A stretch of 64,000 nt of DNA from Tolypothrix sp. FACHB-123. GTDB lineage: Bacteria > Cyanobacteriota > Cyanobacteriia > Cyanobacteriales > Nostocaceae. Position 1 is the stretch's first letter. Every line of letters starts with the position of its first letter. The stretch is taken from contig NZ_JACJRE010000001.1 in assembly GCF_014697075.1 (NCBI RefSeq), forward strand, positions 1 to 64,000, written 5' to 3'. The position numbers and the translations under genes are program-made. Under the pieces are notes generated by a model. It was not told the origin of the DNA, did no database searches, and saw only the letters and a list, made by a program, of their open reading frames with translations. Shown here piece after piece: positions 33,095-43,090 of this stretch.

Positions 33095-34834
33095 TTACGC
33101 CGGATAAATCCTTAAGCGGCGATTTGGTTCTTCACCAAAGCTATGGGACTTAAGCCGATAATGTTCTACCAACTCATGCTGCATTTTGCGGACTTGGGGA
33201 GAACGGGGTAATAACTCCACTGGTTGTCCTTTAGGAATAACTATCTGCTCTACAGCAAGTCTAGCTTCTTCCAGGGCGTCCATTTCGTCATCGCTACCAC
33301 TGTGTAAAAACAGTTGCAGTTCTTGCTCGTCAGTGATTTCAGGCTCGTCAATGTTCAGCAATCGCCGCAAACCACGAGTAATTTGTGGTATGGTACTGGA
33401 CTTAATCATGTGAATGGGTACATGACGGGCTTTAGCCATTTGCCTTAATTTGGCATGGTTTTTGACATGCGATCGCAGTGCCAAAATTGCATCCGCACTA
33501 TCGATGTCTTTTGTCAATACCACGGGCAAAGATAGCACGCTAATTACCTGCTCTAATTGGTGACGGCTAACGCCATAGGGGTAAACGTGCAGTGGTAAAT
33601 CTTCGCCATTGGGGCCTGGTTTTTTGCCAACACTAAAATCAATGGTGTCGGTGTAATTAAAGGACTCATCCAGCAAGCGGTCAAATTCACTGCGTCCAGT
33701 GACTCTCTCCCGTTCTATAGATGGGGGTGGTAAGGCTACCATCTGTCCAGATGAACGCCAACCGTTAGATTGGCGAGAACCCGCAAATGAGTCTTCCCCA
33801 CCTGCTTGATTTGCCGCACCGCGACCGTTGACTACTGAAAGTTGGCGGGTAATGGACACTTTGCCATTTTCATCAACAGTTCTGGTTTGTGGGCTGGGTT
33901 GGCGACCCCGCAGTAGAGTATCTACCGTGTCTGCAACGCTTTCGTGTACTACCCAGCGTTGCCGTTCTAACATTTCCACAGCAATCTCAAAGGTGGGAGG
34001 GGCTTTGCGTTCCAAAACAGTCTTTTGACTGCCCCGGCGTCTCGCTTCGTCATCTCCTAAGGTCACCGCTTGGATACCCCCCACCAAATCTGACAGGGTG
34101 GGGTTTTTAATCAGGTTTTCTATCTGGTTACCATGGGCAGTACCTACCAGCTGGACGCCACGTTCGGCAATGGTACGAGCTGCCAAAGCTTCCAATTCTG
34201 TGCCAATTTCATCAATGACGATGACTTCTGGCATATGATTTTCCACAGCTTCAATCATCACTTGATGCTGAAGCTCTGGATGAGCAACTTGCATTCTTCT
34301 GGCGCGACCAATTGCAGGGTGGGCAACATCGCCATCTCCAGCGATTTCATTGGAGGTGTCGATAATTACCACGCGCTTATTGAGTTCATCGGCTAAAACC
34401 CGGGCAATTTCCCGTAAGGCAGTAGTTTTACCGACTCCTGGCCGCCCCAGCATCAGAATCGATCTACCAGTTTCTACCAAATCGCGAATCATGCCAATGG
34501 TGCCGAATACCGCCCGCCCGACACGACAGGTTAAGCCAATAATCTTACCCGTGCGGTTGCGAATGGCGCTAATCCGGTGCAAAGTTTGCTCAATTCCTGC
34601 CCGATTATCTCCGCCAAAGGTTCCAACTCGCTGAATGCAGTCATCTATCTGTTCTTGAGTGACAGGCTTTTCGCTCAGATACTCAGCTTGATTAGGAAAG
34701 CGAGCCTCTGGGCGACGGCCCAGATCCAAGACCACTTCTACTAAATAGTCTCTTTTAGGATGATCCTCTAGTATTTGTCGTAGGTCTTGGGGCAAAATGT
34801 CTAACAACTTTTGGAGATCGTCTGTAATCGTCAT
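33095..34834 (-). CDS. ycf45: Ycf45 / SpoIIIAA-like AAA ATPase with R3H domain
   Basis: This 579-residue protein has a SpoIIIAA-like ATPase core with Walker A GRPGVGKTT near residue 133 and Walker B VIVIDEIGTELEA near 195. The segment AERGVQLVGTAHGN follows, then a linker containing Gly/Asn-rich sequence. The C-terminal R3H single-strand nucleic-acid-binding domain ends RKMQHELVEHYRLKSHSFGEEP. The protein is conserved in cyanobacteria and in some algal plastids (ycf45); its role is unknown, with nucleic acid binding inferred from R3H. The ATG at 34834 gives the conserved MTITDDLQKLLDILP start. It is 40 bp downstream of ldpA and probably cotranscribed. Confidence 0.9.
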   Translation of the reverse strand: MTITDDLQKLLDILPQDLRQILEDHPKRDYLVEVVLDLGRRPEARFPNQAEYLSEKPVTQEQIDDCIQRVGTFGGDNRAGIEQTLHRISAIRNRTGKIIGLTCRVGRAVFGTIGMIRDLVETGRSILMLGRPGVGKTTALREIARVLADELNKRVVIIDTSNEIAGDGDVAHPAIGRARRMQVAHPELQHQVMIEAVENHMPEVIVIDEIGTELEALAARTIAERGVQLVGTAHGNQIENLIKNPTLSDLVGGIQAVTLGDDEARRRGSQKTVLERKAPPTFEIAVEMLERQRWVVHESVADTVDTLLRGRQPSPQTRTVDENGKVSITRQLSVVNGRGAANQAGGEDSFAGSRQSNGWRSSGQMVALPPPSIERERVTGRSEFDRLLDESFNYTDTIDFSVGKKPGPNGEDLPLHVYPYGVSRHQLEQVISVLSLPVVLTKDIDSADAILALRSHVKNHAKLRQMAKARHVPIHMIKSSTIPQITRGLRRLLNIDEPEITDEQELQLFLHSGSDDEMDALEEARLAVEQIVIPKGQPVELLPRSPQVRKMQHELVEHYRLKSHSFGEEPNRRLRIYPA

Positions 34835-34874
34835 GCTTTCTATGGTGACGTTTTGCGAGATAACGAACGAGCGA

Positions 34875-36062
34875 TTAGCGCTCCTGTTGTGACTTGAGCT
34901 GGGAAACGAGAGAATGGGCAAGCTCTACAGCCTGCCAGAGTAATATATCGTCTTCTTCCAGGCGGGTAGTCGCCTTAACACTGGTTTTACTCACCTCCTG
35001 AGTTTCTAACTGTGCCAAAATTGGCGACAGCAGTACACGGGCGTAGCTACCGTAGGCTACTCCGGCAATCGCAGACGAGGAGAGTGGGAGACGCTCTGAC
35101 GCGGTGAGGGAGTTAGAGAAAATATTCCCCGCGTCTTTGTTTCCGCGTCTCCCCTTGTCCTCTTCCCCTGCTCTCTTGAGCATTCCCATTGCCTTTAACT
35201 TGGCAACGGTATAGCTATTGGTGCCGCCTGCTAACTGCACATATCCGGGTAACTGTGCTGCCAAAACTTTTTGTCCTAATTTCACTGCTGCTAAAGTGGT
35301 GCCATCGCCAATATCTCCACTCATGGGACGGCCGTCTGTCTGCCAAATTAAAGCATGGGGACGGGGGTGCATTAGGTCATATAGTGCTTGAAGGTAATCT
35401 ATCATTCCTTCGCCGTCGGGACAGCTGATCGCTACTAACTTTAATTTATCTATCCACGGTGAAATTGCTTGCCATAGTCGCTGAAATTCTGTAAATCGCC
35501 CTACCTGTGTATGAATCTCGACAGCATCTACTCCTGTTGACATTACCAATGGTGCGATCGCTCCCGGCGTTGACATGTATGAGCTTGTATAAATTATATC
35601 ATATGGACAAATTGGTATGCAACGACCACAGCCGTAACACTTTTGTTCTACCACACCTGAGTAGTTATCTTTTATACTGTCAAACACAATTGCTTGTGCG
35701 GGACAAATCCGTTCACAGGGGCGAGGACAGTCTGGCGGACAATCAGTTGGGTTAAACTCGGCTTTACGAAAATGAGGGTCTTCACCATCATTCAGGCTGA
35801 CCATCAAAAATGGTAAATTCCCTTTAAAGGCAAAGCCGCGTTGCTGAGCATCAACAGCTAGATTCCTGGCTACTGCGAGCGCTTCTTGAGCGGCGGTAAT
35901 CACCGCTGGATCAGCTGCGACATCTATACAGTCAGCGCCCGCCAAAGTGTAGGCTAATGTTAAACTTCTGACCGCAGGGAGATGCTGGAAACTGGCTCCA
36001 CAGATGAGCTTGAACCAGTGACCTTGTTTGAGGGATTGTAAAGGGGTAAACAGATCAGTCAC
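34875..36062 (-). CDS. ldpA: LdpA, iron-sulfur protein affecting the circadian clock
   Basis: This protein of about 395 residues starts at a GTG at 36062 with an AGAG ribosome-binding site, giving TDLFTPLQSLKQGHWFKLI. Two [4Fe-4S] ferredoxin motifs lie at about 106-120 (CPPDCPRPCERICP) and 140-152 (CYGCGRCIPICP). LdpA in Synechococcus conveys redox state to the clock. The following domain has DAVEIHTQVGRF and QLAGGTNSYTVAKLKAMG. A low-complexity insert at about residues 295-330 (GEEDKGRRGNKD onward) is encoded by repeat-type DNA at 35075-35180 and accounts for the length above the roughly 350 residues of the Synechococcus protein. ycf45 follows. Confidence 0.92.
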   Translation of the reverse strand: MTDLFTPLQSLKQGHWFKLICGASFQHLPAVRSLTLAYTLAGADCIDVAADPAVITAAQEALAVARNLAVDAQQRGFAFKGNLPFLMVSLNDGEDPHFRKAEFNPTDCPPDCPRPCERICPAQAIVFDSIKDNYSGVVEQKCYGCGRCIPICPYDIIYTSSYMSTPGAIAPLVMSTGVDAVEIHTQVGRFTEFQRLWQAISPWIDKLKLVAISCPDGEGMIDYLQALYDLMHPRPHALIWQTDGRPMSGDIGDGTTLAAVKLGQKVLAAQLPGYVQLAGGTNSYTVAKLKAMGMLKRAGEEDKGRRGNKDAGNIFSNSLTASERLPLSSSAIAGVAYGSYARVLLSPILAQLETQEVSKTSVKATTRLEEDDILLWQAVELAHSLVSQLKSQQER

Positions 36063-36356
36063 ATCTCTATTATGCTTTTCTGAGACTGAAAAATGTAGTC
36101 TCTTATAGAGAAAAAATCCCGATTTCCTCATTTTTACTTCTGAGGGGTTTTACTTATCAATAGCAAATTTGCCTTTCAACCCCTGCTAGATATAGATTTC
36201 AGCTTTACTTAAGTATGTTTTATGCTTTTGGTTTTGGTTACAGAAATTAAACAGCGGGTATCAAAAATTCAGAATTTAGAACATACAGCGAGGATTTTAA
36301 TTTAATACATCTAAGCAGATTGTGATGTGTTTAAATGAGATGCCAGACTTGAAGAC

Positions 36357-37643
36357 TCAGCTGGAATACTCAGGTTGTTCGAGGGGAATTTCCAGTAAGA
36401 ACTCTGCACCTTGTCCTGGGGATGAAGCACAAGTTATCTGTCCTCGATGTTTTTGCACCACAATTTGATAGCTAATGGATAATCCTAGCCCGCTGCCTTT
36501 GCCTACGGGTTTTGTGGTAAAAAATGGATCGAATAACCGCGATCGCAATGACTCTTCGATACCAGGGCCATTATCCGCGATCGCAATCTTGACTGTCTTT
36601 ATTTGTGTTAGCTGTGTATGAATTTGAATTTGTGGCTTTTCTTGACTCACCGATCCATCCAAAGCATCGATGGCATTATTTAATAAATGCATAAATACTT
36701 GGTTAAGTTCGCTAGGATAACAACTAACTAAAGGCAAATTTTCGTAATCTTGAATAATTGCAATAGCTGGACGATTTGCTGTTTCCCGCAGTCGATGTTG
36801 CAGCATCAGTAAAGCACTATCAATACCTTCATGAATATTCACCTGCTTCATCACAGCTTCGTCGTGTCTGGAAAAATTTTGTAATGCGAGAACTATATCT
36901 GTGATTCGCTCTGCACCTCTATGCATAGCACCCATGAGAGTTTGCAGATCCTTGGTTACATAATTTAAATCTAAATCTTTGAGAATTTTTTCAATTTTAT
37001 GATTTGGTTGGGGATATTCTTGTTGATAAGTACTAATAATATTTATTAAATCTTGTATATATTGATTAGCATATTGCAAATTCCCATAGATAAAACTGAT
37101 GGGATTATTCACCTCATGGGCAATTCCCGCGACTAATTGCCCTAATGCTACCATTTTTTCATTTTGAATTTGTTGAACTTGCGCGGCTTGCAAATTAGCT
37201 AGCGCCTGTTCGAGTAAGATATTTTTTTCTTGCAGTTTAAGTTGAAACAACCGCAAATTAATTTGATTCTCGATCCGTAAAATAACTTCCGCACCATGAA
37301 ACGGTTTAGTAATATAGTCAGCACCACCTACATCAAAGGCTTTAACTTTATCTAAAACATCATCTAAAGCACTAATAAAAATTACTGGCACTTCCGCAGT
37401 AATTTTGTCACTTTTTAATTGTTGACAAACTTGATAGCCATCCATTTCTGGCATATTAATATCAAGTAAAATTACATCTGGTAAAACTACGTGACAAGCA
37501 GTCAGAGCCATTTTTCCATTTAAAGCTTTGCGCACTTCATAGCCTTGTGCTGTTAACATAGCTGATAGAAGACGCAAGTTATTGGGGGTATCATCTACCA
37601 CCAAAACATTTCCTTTATGATGATTGTGGTTATTTAAATTCAT
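36357..37643 (-). CDS. Response-regulator/histidine-kinase (REC-HisKA-HATPase)
   Basis: This 428-residue soluble protein has an N-terminal receiver (VLVVDDTPNN at residue 13, phospho-acceptor Asp in VILLDINMPEMDG near 61, Lys in YITKPF near 113). A coiled coil follows, then a HisKA-type dimerisation domain with AGIAHEVNNPISF (His near 179). The HATPase domain has a VFMHLLNNAIDAL N-box and G boxes (IADNGPGIEESL, GKGSGLGLSISYQI). Such receiver-first kinases act as phosphorelay links. It is the last of three co-oriented signalling genes, 131 bp behind the GGDEF-EAL gene, with heptamer repeats between. Confidence 0.9.
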   Translation of the reverse strand: MNLNNHNHHKGNVLVVDDTPNNLRLLSAMLTAQGYEVRKALNGKMALTACHVVLPDVILLDINMPEMDGYQVCQQLKSDKITAEVPVIFISALDDVLDKVKAFDVGGADYITKPFHGAEVILRIENQINLRLFQLKLQEKNILLEQALANLQAAQVQQIQNEKMVALGQLVAGIAHEVNNPISFIYGNLQYANQYIQDLINIISTYQQEYPQPNHKIEKILKDLDLNYVTKDLQTLMGAMHRGAERITDIVLALQNFSRHDEAVMKQVNIHEGIDSALLMLQHRLRETANRPAIAIIQDYENLPLVSCYPSELNQVFMHLLNNAIDALDGSVSQEKPQIQIHTQLTQIKTVKIAIADNGPGIEESLRSRLFDPFFTTKPVGKGSGLGLSISYQIVVQKHRGQITCASSPGQGAEFLLEIPLEQPEYSS

Positions 37644-37774
37644 TGGTCATTTGTCATTGATCATTTGTCATTGGTCATTGGACAATATTTATGAATTATA
37701 AGTCATAGAAGATTGCTCAACTATATTTATACAAATGACTAATGACAACTGACAAATGACAACCAAGAAAATAA

Positions 37775-39610
37775 TTACCATTGAGGCGCGGTTGTAAGTA
37801 AATTCAGAACTGATTGCTGTTCTATAGGTCGAGAAAATAGAAAGCCTTGCGCAAATTCACAGTTTAAACTTCTCAATTGAGCTAACTGTTCAGTAGTTTC
37901 CACACCTTCGGCGATCGCGCGCATACCCATTGAGTCAGCAATGTTAATCATGGCGGGTACTAAACCCATATCTTCTTGGTTTTCTTGCATCCTTTTGACG
38001 AAAGATTTGTCTATTTTTAACGCATTTAAAGGAAAACTATGCAAATAACTTAAAGAAGAATAACCCGTACCAAAATCATCCATGACTAACTTAATCCGCC
38101 GCTCTTTTAATTGTTGGAGAATTGTTTTCACGGCATGACTATTTTCCATAATTACAGTTTCTGTAATTTCCAGTTCTAAATTTTCGGGATTTACTTGAGT
38201 TTCATAGAGAATTTCATCAATCTGTGCCATTAAATTTGGTTGAGAAAATAAGCGCGCGCTCAAATTTACGCTAATAGTCAGGCTGTCGGGAATGGCTGGG
38301 TGATGTTGCCATAAACGTAATTGTTGACAAGCTGACTGTAATACCCAGGTGTTAATCGAATTAATTAATCCGGTTTCTTCCGCTACGGGGATAAATTCTG
38401 CGGGGAGAATTAAACCGCGAATGGGATGTTGCCAACGCACTAAAGCTTCAAAGCCAGCAATTTTACCTGTAAGTAAAGAAACAATTGGTTGATAATAAAC
38501 AATAAATTCTTGGCGTGCAACAGCGCGGCGCAGATCGTTTTCAATCTCTAATAGCTGGATTGCTTCTTGATACATGATCGGATCGAAAACATGATACCTA
38601 GCTCTACCTAAAGCCTTAGCGCGATACATTGCTGTATCAGCATCCCGCAACAAATATTCTGGGCGATCGTAATCTTTATTTCCCCAAGCAATGCCAATAC
38701 TGGCATTCATAAATACCTCATATCTGGTAAGTTTAAAGGGGAGCGAAAGCTGCTGCAACAGACGCTCCGCTACTTCAATTACCATATTGATATCTGTGGG
38801 GTTTTCTAACAAAATACCAAATTCATCTCCACCTAATCTGGCGAGGGTATCCATTGGTGTTAAAGTTGATTGCAGACGATGAGCAATAGCTAAGAGTAAT
38901 TCATCGCCTACTAAATGGCCTAAAGAATCATTGACAACTTTAAAGCGATCGCAATCTAAATACAGAATGGCGAATTGATAGCTAGATTCTTGCTTAGCAC
39001 GATTGAGAGCATTTTCAATTCTCCTGATAAATAATACTCTATTGGCTAACCCAGTCAGGGAATCATGTAATGCTAAATCTAGTAATTTACTTTGCAGTTG
39101 TTGGCGAGAATTAATTTCTCCCTGAAGTTTTTGCAGCGCTTTTTCTAGTTCCCAAGTGCGCTGTTTCACCCTTTGTTCGAGTTCAACATTCAACTTAATC
39201 ACTTCTAATTGTGCTGCTCTCAGTGCCAGTTGATTTTGCACCCGAATTAAGACTTCTTGCAATTCAAAAGGTTTGGTAATGTAGTCTACACCCCCTACCT
39301 TAAAAGCCTTGATTTTATCAAAGACATCATCTAGGGCACTAATAAAAATTACCGGAATATTCGCCGTCAAATCCCAAGCCTTAAACCGTTGACAGACTTC
39401 GTAGCCATCAACTTCCGGCATCATAATGTCCAGTAAAATCAAATCTGGTAATACTGTTTGACAAGCAGTCAAAGCCATTTGCCAGTTTAAAGCTTTGCGA
39501 ACGTTATACCCTTCTCTAGTTAGCAGTGACGATAAAACTCGCAGGTTATCTGCCATATCGTCAATGAGCAATATATCTTTTTTTTCTGGTTCTAACCGTT
39601 CGTAGTTCAT
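37775..39610 (-). CDS. Receiver-GGDEF-EAL protein (cyclic di-GMP turnover)
   Basis: This 611-residue soluble protein has a receiver at about residues 13-130 (phospho-acceptor in LILLDIMMPEVDG). A short coiled coil leads into a GGDEF domain with intact active site RLGGDEFGIL near 258. An EAL domain follows with EALVRW near 388, then the NLEITETVIM, VMDDFGTGYSSL and KIDKSFV motifs needed for metal binding. Both synthase and phosphodiesterase sites look intact, so it may be bifunctional and switched by phosphorylation. Its ATG overlaps the stop of the upstream hybrid kinase by 4 bp, which indicates translational coupling. Confidence 0.93.
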   Translation of the reverse strand: MNYERLEPEKKDILLIDDMADNLRVLSSLLTREGYNVRKALNWQMALTACQTVLPDLILLDIMMPEVDGYEVCQRFKAWDLTANIPVIFISALDDVFDKIKAFKVGGVDYITKPFELQEVLIRVQNQLALRAAQLEVIKLNVELEQRVKQRTWELEKALQKLQGEINSRQQLQSKLLDLALHDSLTGLANRVLFIRRIENALNRAKQESSYQFAILYLDCDRFKVVNDSLGHLVGDELLLAIAHRLQSTLTPMDTLARLGGDEFGILLENPTDINMVIEVAERLLQQLSLPFKLTRYEVFMNASIGIAWGNKDYDRPEYLLRDADTAMYRAKALGRARYHVFDPIMYQEAIQLLEIENDLRRAVARQEFIVYYQPIVSLLTGKIAGFEALVRWQHPIRGLILPAEFIPVAEETGLINSINTWVLQSACQQLRLWQHHPAIPDSLTISVNLSARLFSQPNLMAQIDEILYETQVNPENLELEITETVIMENSHAVKTILQQLKERRIKLVMDDFGTGYSSLSYLHSFPLNALKIDKSFVKRMQENQEDMGLVPAMINIADSMGMRAIAEGVETTEQLAQLRSLNCEFAQGFLFSRPIEQQSVLNLLTTAPQW

Positions 39611-42534
39611 TCTGCTTTTATTCTAGTCAGTTCCATAATTTTTTCAAACTGATAGTTGTGTGCTAATTGTCCCAAAAGCCGGAAGATTTGGCTTTGTTCT
39701 GGGGGTAATTGGGCAAGCAACTCTAAAATCATGTCATCGCTACAGCTAGCTGCGGCATGACGTATATTTCTTAACCAAGGCTGAGGCATCTGCGATAAGT
39801 GCCAGATGAGTTCAGCTTCACTGGGAAATATGTCTGTTTCTTGACTAGCAGCTGGATTTACAGTCTCTACTGGGCTGACATATTTTACACCCAGATGTTC
39901 GCTGATTTTTTCTAGTAATACTTCTTGAGTAAATGGTTTGCGAATAAAATCGTCGCATCCAATTGACAAAATTTTCTGTCTTTCTTCCTCAAAAGCACTG
40001 GCAGTTAAGGCAATAATAATAGGTACATGGCTAGTTTCCCTACTGGTAGATACTGGAATTGTTAATAATTGGTCAGTCAGCTGGGTAGCAACGTTGCCTA
40101 TTTTTGGTGTTTGGCGATGAGATGGTAAGTTTTTTTCTTTGTACCCCATTTGGATTTGTTTTTTAATCGCTTTTGTGGCTTCGTAGCCGTCCATAATCGG
40201 CATTCGCATATCCATAAAAATTAGATGTGGTTGCCATTCTAAGGATTGGGCGATCGCTTCTTGGCCATTAGTCGCTTCCTGGACAATAAAGCCAATGGCT
40301 GTCAGCATTTTCACTAACACCAGCCGACTTTCTTTCACATCGTCAACTACTAAGATGCGGTATTCACCTTGATTTGGTGCTAAACCAACAACTTGATATT
40401 TATGTTGCTGACTTTGAATTTCGCTAGCAACCGCTGGGCTAATTTGAATATCAAATGTAAATTTACTACCCTCACCCGGATTACTAGTAACAGTAATATC
40501 TCCACCCATCATTTGGATGTATTTGCGGCTAATGGTTAAGCCTAGTCCGGTTCCCTGTTGGGATTGTCTCCCAGTTTCGGTTTGTCCAAAAGCTTCAAAC
40601 AACAGGTGAAGTTCTTGAGGATCAATCCCCGGGCCTGTATCTTCAACTTCAAAGTAAAGGCGGGGATCGACATCTGCCAGTGATCCGCCACTCACTCTCA
40701 CAATCACGTTACCTTTATGAGTAAACTTGATAGCATTGCCCAAAAGATTTAATAAAATTTGGCGTAGTTTGCTTTCATCTGTTTGCACATATTGGGGAAG
40801 ATTGGCTGCATATTCAAAAACTAGTTGTAAATCTTTAGCCGCAGCCCGAAGAGCAAACATTTCTTCTAAGCTGGTCAATAGTCGAATTAAGTCAAAGCTT
40901 TTGATATTCAAGCTAGTTTTGCCGGCTTCGATTTTCGACATTTCTAGAATGTCATTGATTAAATTTAAAAGATGTTCGCCAGCGCGATTGATAATTGCCA
41001 AATTCTCTTTATTTTCCGAAGATAAAGAATTGTCATTATTCATGACCTGGGTAAACCCTAAAATGGCATTGAGTGGAGTCCGCAACTCATGACTCATATT
41101 CGCCAGAAATTTACTTTTGGCGCGGTTTGCCCGTTCCGCCGCTAATCTACCCCTGGCGGCGATTTTTTGCGATTGAATCAGTTGTTTTTGGGTTGTTTGT
41201 AGTTGTTGAATAACTTTGAGAAGTTCTTGGGTACGTTTTCTGACTTGTGATTCTAATAGGCGATTGTATTGGGTGAGGACTTTGTCTGTTTTTTGCGGTT
41301 GACTAACTTCAGGTAAATTATTTGCCTGGGCATTAATATTGCTGATTTCGTCATAGATAGGCATTTTCAAAGCTTCAATGAGAATTGTTTTTTCTGGATG
41401 GCGTACTCCTATTTCTTTGACTCTAAAACTTTGTCCTGGTAAAGCTTTAGCTCCTGGTAATCCATATTTAAAAACAAACTGCTTTTTATCTAAATCGCGG
41501 TATTTTGACTCGTTACTGTTTAGGTAATTTTGCTCAAATGCTGCTAAGGTTTCATGAGAAATGTTAGGGAATACTTGAGTAAAAATCTGCTGATTTAGGT
41601 GATTAATATCATCATGATTACCTGGCTGATTCTTCAGAGTTCCATCTGTTGGCATAGCAGTTAAAAATTTAGATGGTTGACACTGATTCACAGATAAAAT
41701 TCTATTGAATGCTGTATGTGTGGCGGGTAAACTTGTAGCAATTTTTTGCAGGTTATTCTCTCGGTGATTTAGTGAAATCGCAAATTTATTCAGTTCTTCG
41801 GTAGGCGGTAATTCTGCGTTCTCTTCCGCCTTGTTTGTAGTCGTCTTCTTTGATTTATTGAATTGCATAATTAGCTTAAGCGTCCACCAGGTAATCAGAA
41901 TCCCAAATTGGGCAACTATTAAAAAGGCAACTAGGGATAATAAGTTAGTAATGTTGTTAGGGTGAAGTTGTTTGGACAAGTTGGCTTTGGTAATGAACCC
42001 CAAAATCAACCAATCAATCCCCAATCGATCGCGATTTTTAAATTGCTGAAAATCGGGGCGATTTCCTAGGTTATTTGTCACGTAAACGTAAAGTTTACTC
42101 ATACCCTGGTTAGGAGAAACTGCTTGTATCAACAAGCCCCGTTCTAAGCGTTCGAGTCTCATCAATTCCCCTTTGGGGTTGGCAAAATTGCGATCGCTAC
42201 TTGAGAAAACTTGCATTTGCTTCCACAGGTAATTTCTCTTGGCTTGCAAGTCAGAAAAGTTGAGTAAACCTAGTTGATCGATTGACCCAGAAGTGGTGAA
42301 GTATTTACCAAGATATTTGTCGATGCGATCGCAGATTTCACTTTCTAACTGAATCGCTAAATCTTTAACAGCTTGTTGTGCATTGTGAACTGAAAGATAG
42401 CCAACAAGCCCTACAGTTCCACAAAATTGCAATACAACAGGCACAATTACAACATATTTGCGGGGCATCATATTTATATAAGTTTTCTCAACTAAACGGT
42501 TGAGACATTTGACAGACTGAAGTTTAGATAACAT
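39607..42534 (-). CDS. Membrane hybrid sensor histidine kinase
   Basis: This 975-residue protein has an N-terminal membrane helix near residues 27-47, an extracytoplasmic region of about 145 residues and a second helix near 195-220. A cytoplasmic linker of about 250 residues contains a coiled coil (LLESQVRKRTQELLKVI). The HisKA domain has NMSHELRTPLNAILGF (His near 482). The HATPase follows (LLNLLGNAIKFTH, EDTGPGID, GTGLGLTISR). A C-terminal receiver has LIFMDMRMPIMDGYEA (Asp near 775) and a tail of about 130 residues. The linker contains an unusual insertion before the kinase core with no domain I recognise. It is the first gene of the three-gene signalling operon. Confidence 0.92.
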   Translation of the reverse strand: MLSKLQSVKCLNRLVEKTYINMMPRKYVVIVPVVLQFCGTVGLVGYLSVHNAQQAVKDLAIQLESEICDRIDKYLGKYFTTSGSIDQLGLLNFSDLQAKRNYLWKQMQVFSSSDRNFANPKGELMRLERLERGLLIQAVSPNQGMSKLYVYVTNNLGNRPDFQQFKNRDRLGIDWLILGFITKANLSKQLHPNNITNLLSLVAFLIVAQFGILITWWTLKLIMQFNKSKKTTTNKAEENAELPPTEELNKFAISLNHRENNLQKIATSLPATHTAFNRILSVNQCQPSKFLTAMPTDGTLKNQPGNHDDINHLNQQIFTQVFPNISHETLAAFEQNYLNSNESKYRDLDKKQFVFKYGLPGAKALPGQSFRVKEIGVRHPEKTILIEALKMPIYDEISNINAQANNLPEVSQPQKTDKVLTQYNRLLESQVRKRTQELLKVIQQLQTTQKQLIQSQKIAARGRLAAERANRAKSKFLANMSHELRTPLNAILGFTQVMNNDNSLSSENKENLAIINRAGEHLLNLINDILEMSKIEAGKTSLNIKSFDLIRLLTSLEEMFALRAAAKDLQLVFEYAANLPQYVQTDESKLRQILLNLLGNAIKFTHKGNVIVRVSGGSLADVDPRLYFEVEDTGPGIDPQELHLLFEAFGQTETGRQSQQGTGLGLTISRKYIQMMGGDITVTSNPGEGSKFTFDIQISPAVASEIQSQQHKYQVVGLAPNQGEYRILVVDDVKESRLVLVKMLTAIGFIVQEATNGQEAIAQSLEWQPHLIFMDMRMPIMDGYEATKAIKKQIQMGYKEKNLPSHRQTPKIGNVATQLTDQLLTIPVSTSRETSHVPIIIALTASAFEEERQKILSIGCDDFIRKPFTQEVLLEKISEHLGVKYVSPVETVNPAASQETDIFPSEAELIWHLSQMPQPWLRNIRHAAASCSDDMILELLAQLPPEQSQIFRLLGQLAHNYQFEKIMELTRIKAE

Positions 42535-43090
42535 TGTTGTGGAATTTTGTACCCCAGACTACATTTGGGGTTTTTGTAAATAAAAATACAAGAAATAGCA
42601 GCATTAGTACTACTTTTAGGCGCAAAATACCTCTGACAATCTTCCTAATCTTGTATAAAAGATAGCAGTACTTTGTTTAATATAATTCCTGGACGAACTC
42701 TGTGCCTCCTCAATTTAATCTTCGAGTTTTCTTCTAATAGGCTAATTTGCTGAATTTTAGGGGAATATGCTGAGGCATATTTTCTCTGACTGGTGCAAAA
42801 TAGCTATTTACACTGATTCGGAATGGCATCTATATTGGTTGAAATTTTACTAATTAACTACAGTATGCCAAACAAGATTAACTGTTACAATCGACACCAG
42901 AGTCTATAGGGAATTTTCAATTGTTTACCGCTTCAGTAGCCAGCCTGGAAATTTCTGGTTATTGGCAAACAATCATACATATTCAATTACAAAACGCGGA
43001 AAATTACTAGATAAGATCGTCGCGGAAACGGTAAAGAAATTTTTGATATTTTTACTGTTTGCTTTTTTCTTTGAAGAAAAATTACAAACT
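42535..43090. other. Upstream region of the signalling operon
   Basis: This 555-bp AT-rich gap lies between the hybrid kinase start and the MOSC gene stop. It must carry the operon promoter, but no box is certain. A weak hairpin (TTTTTCTT with AAGAAAAA) lies at about 43062-43082 behind the MOSC gene. No gene or RNA is recognised. Confidence 0.4.

Noticed and set aside
36063-36131. Upstream ATG of ldpA
   Set aside because: The added 23 residues are not part of the family; the GTG at 36062 has a ribosome-binding site and gives the conserved start.
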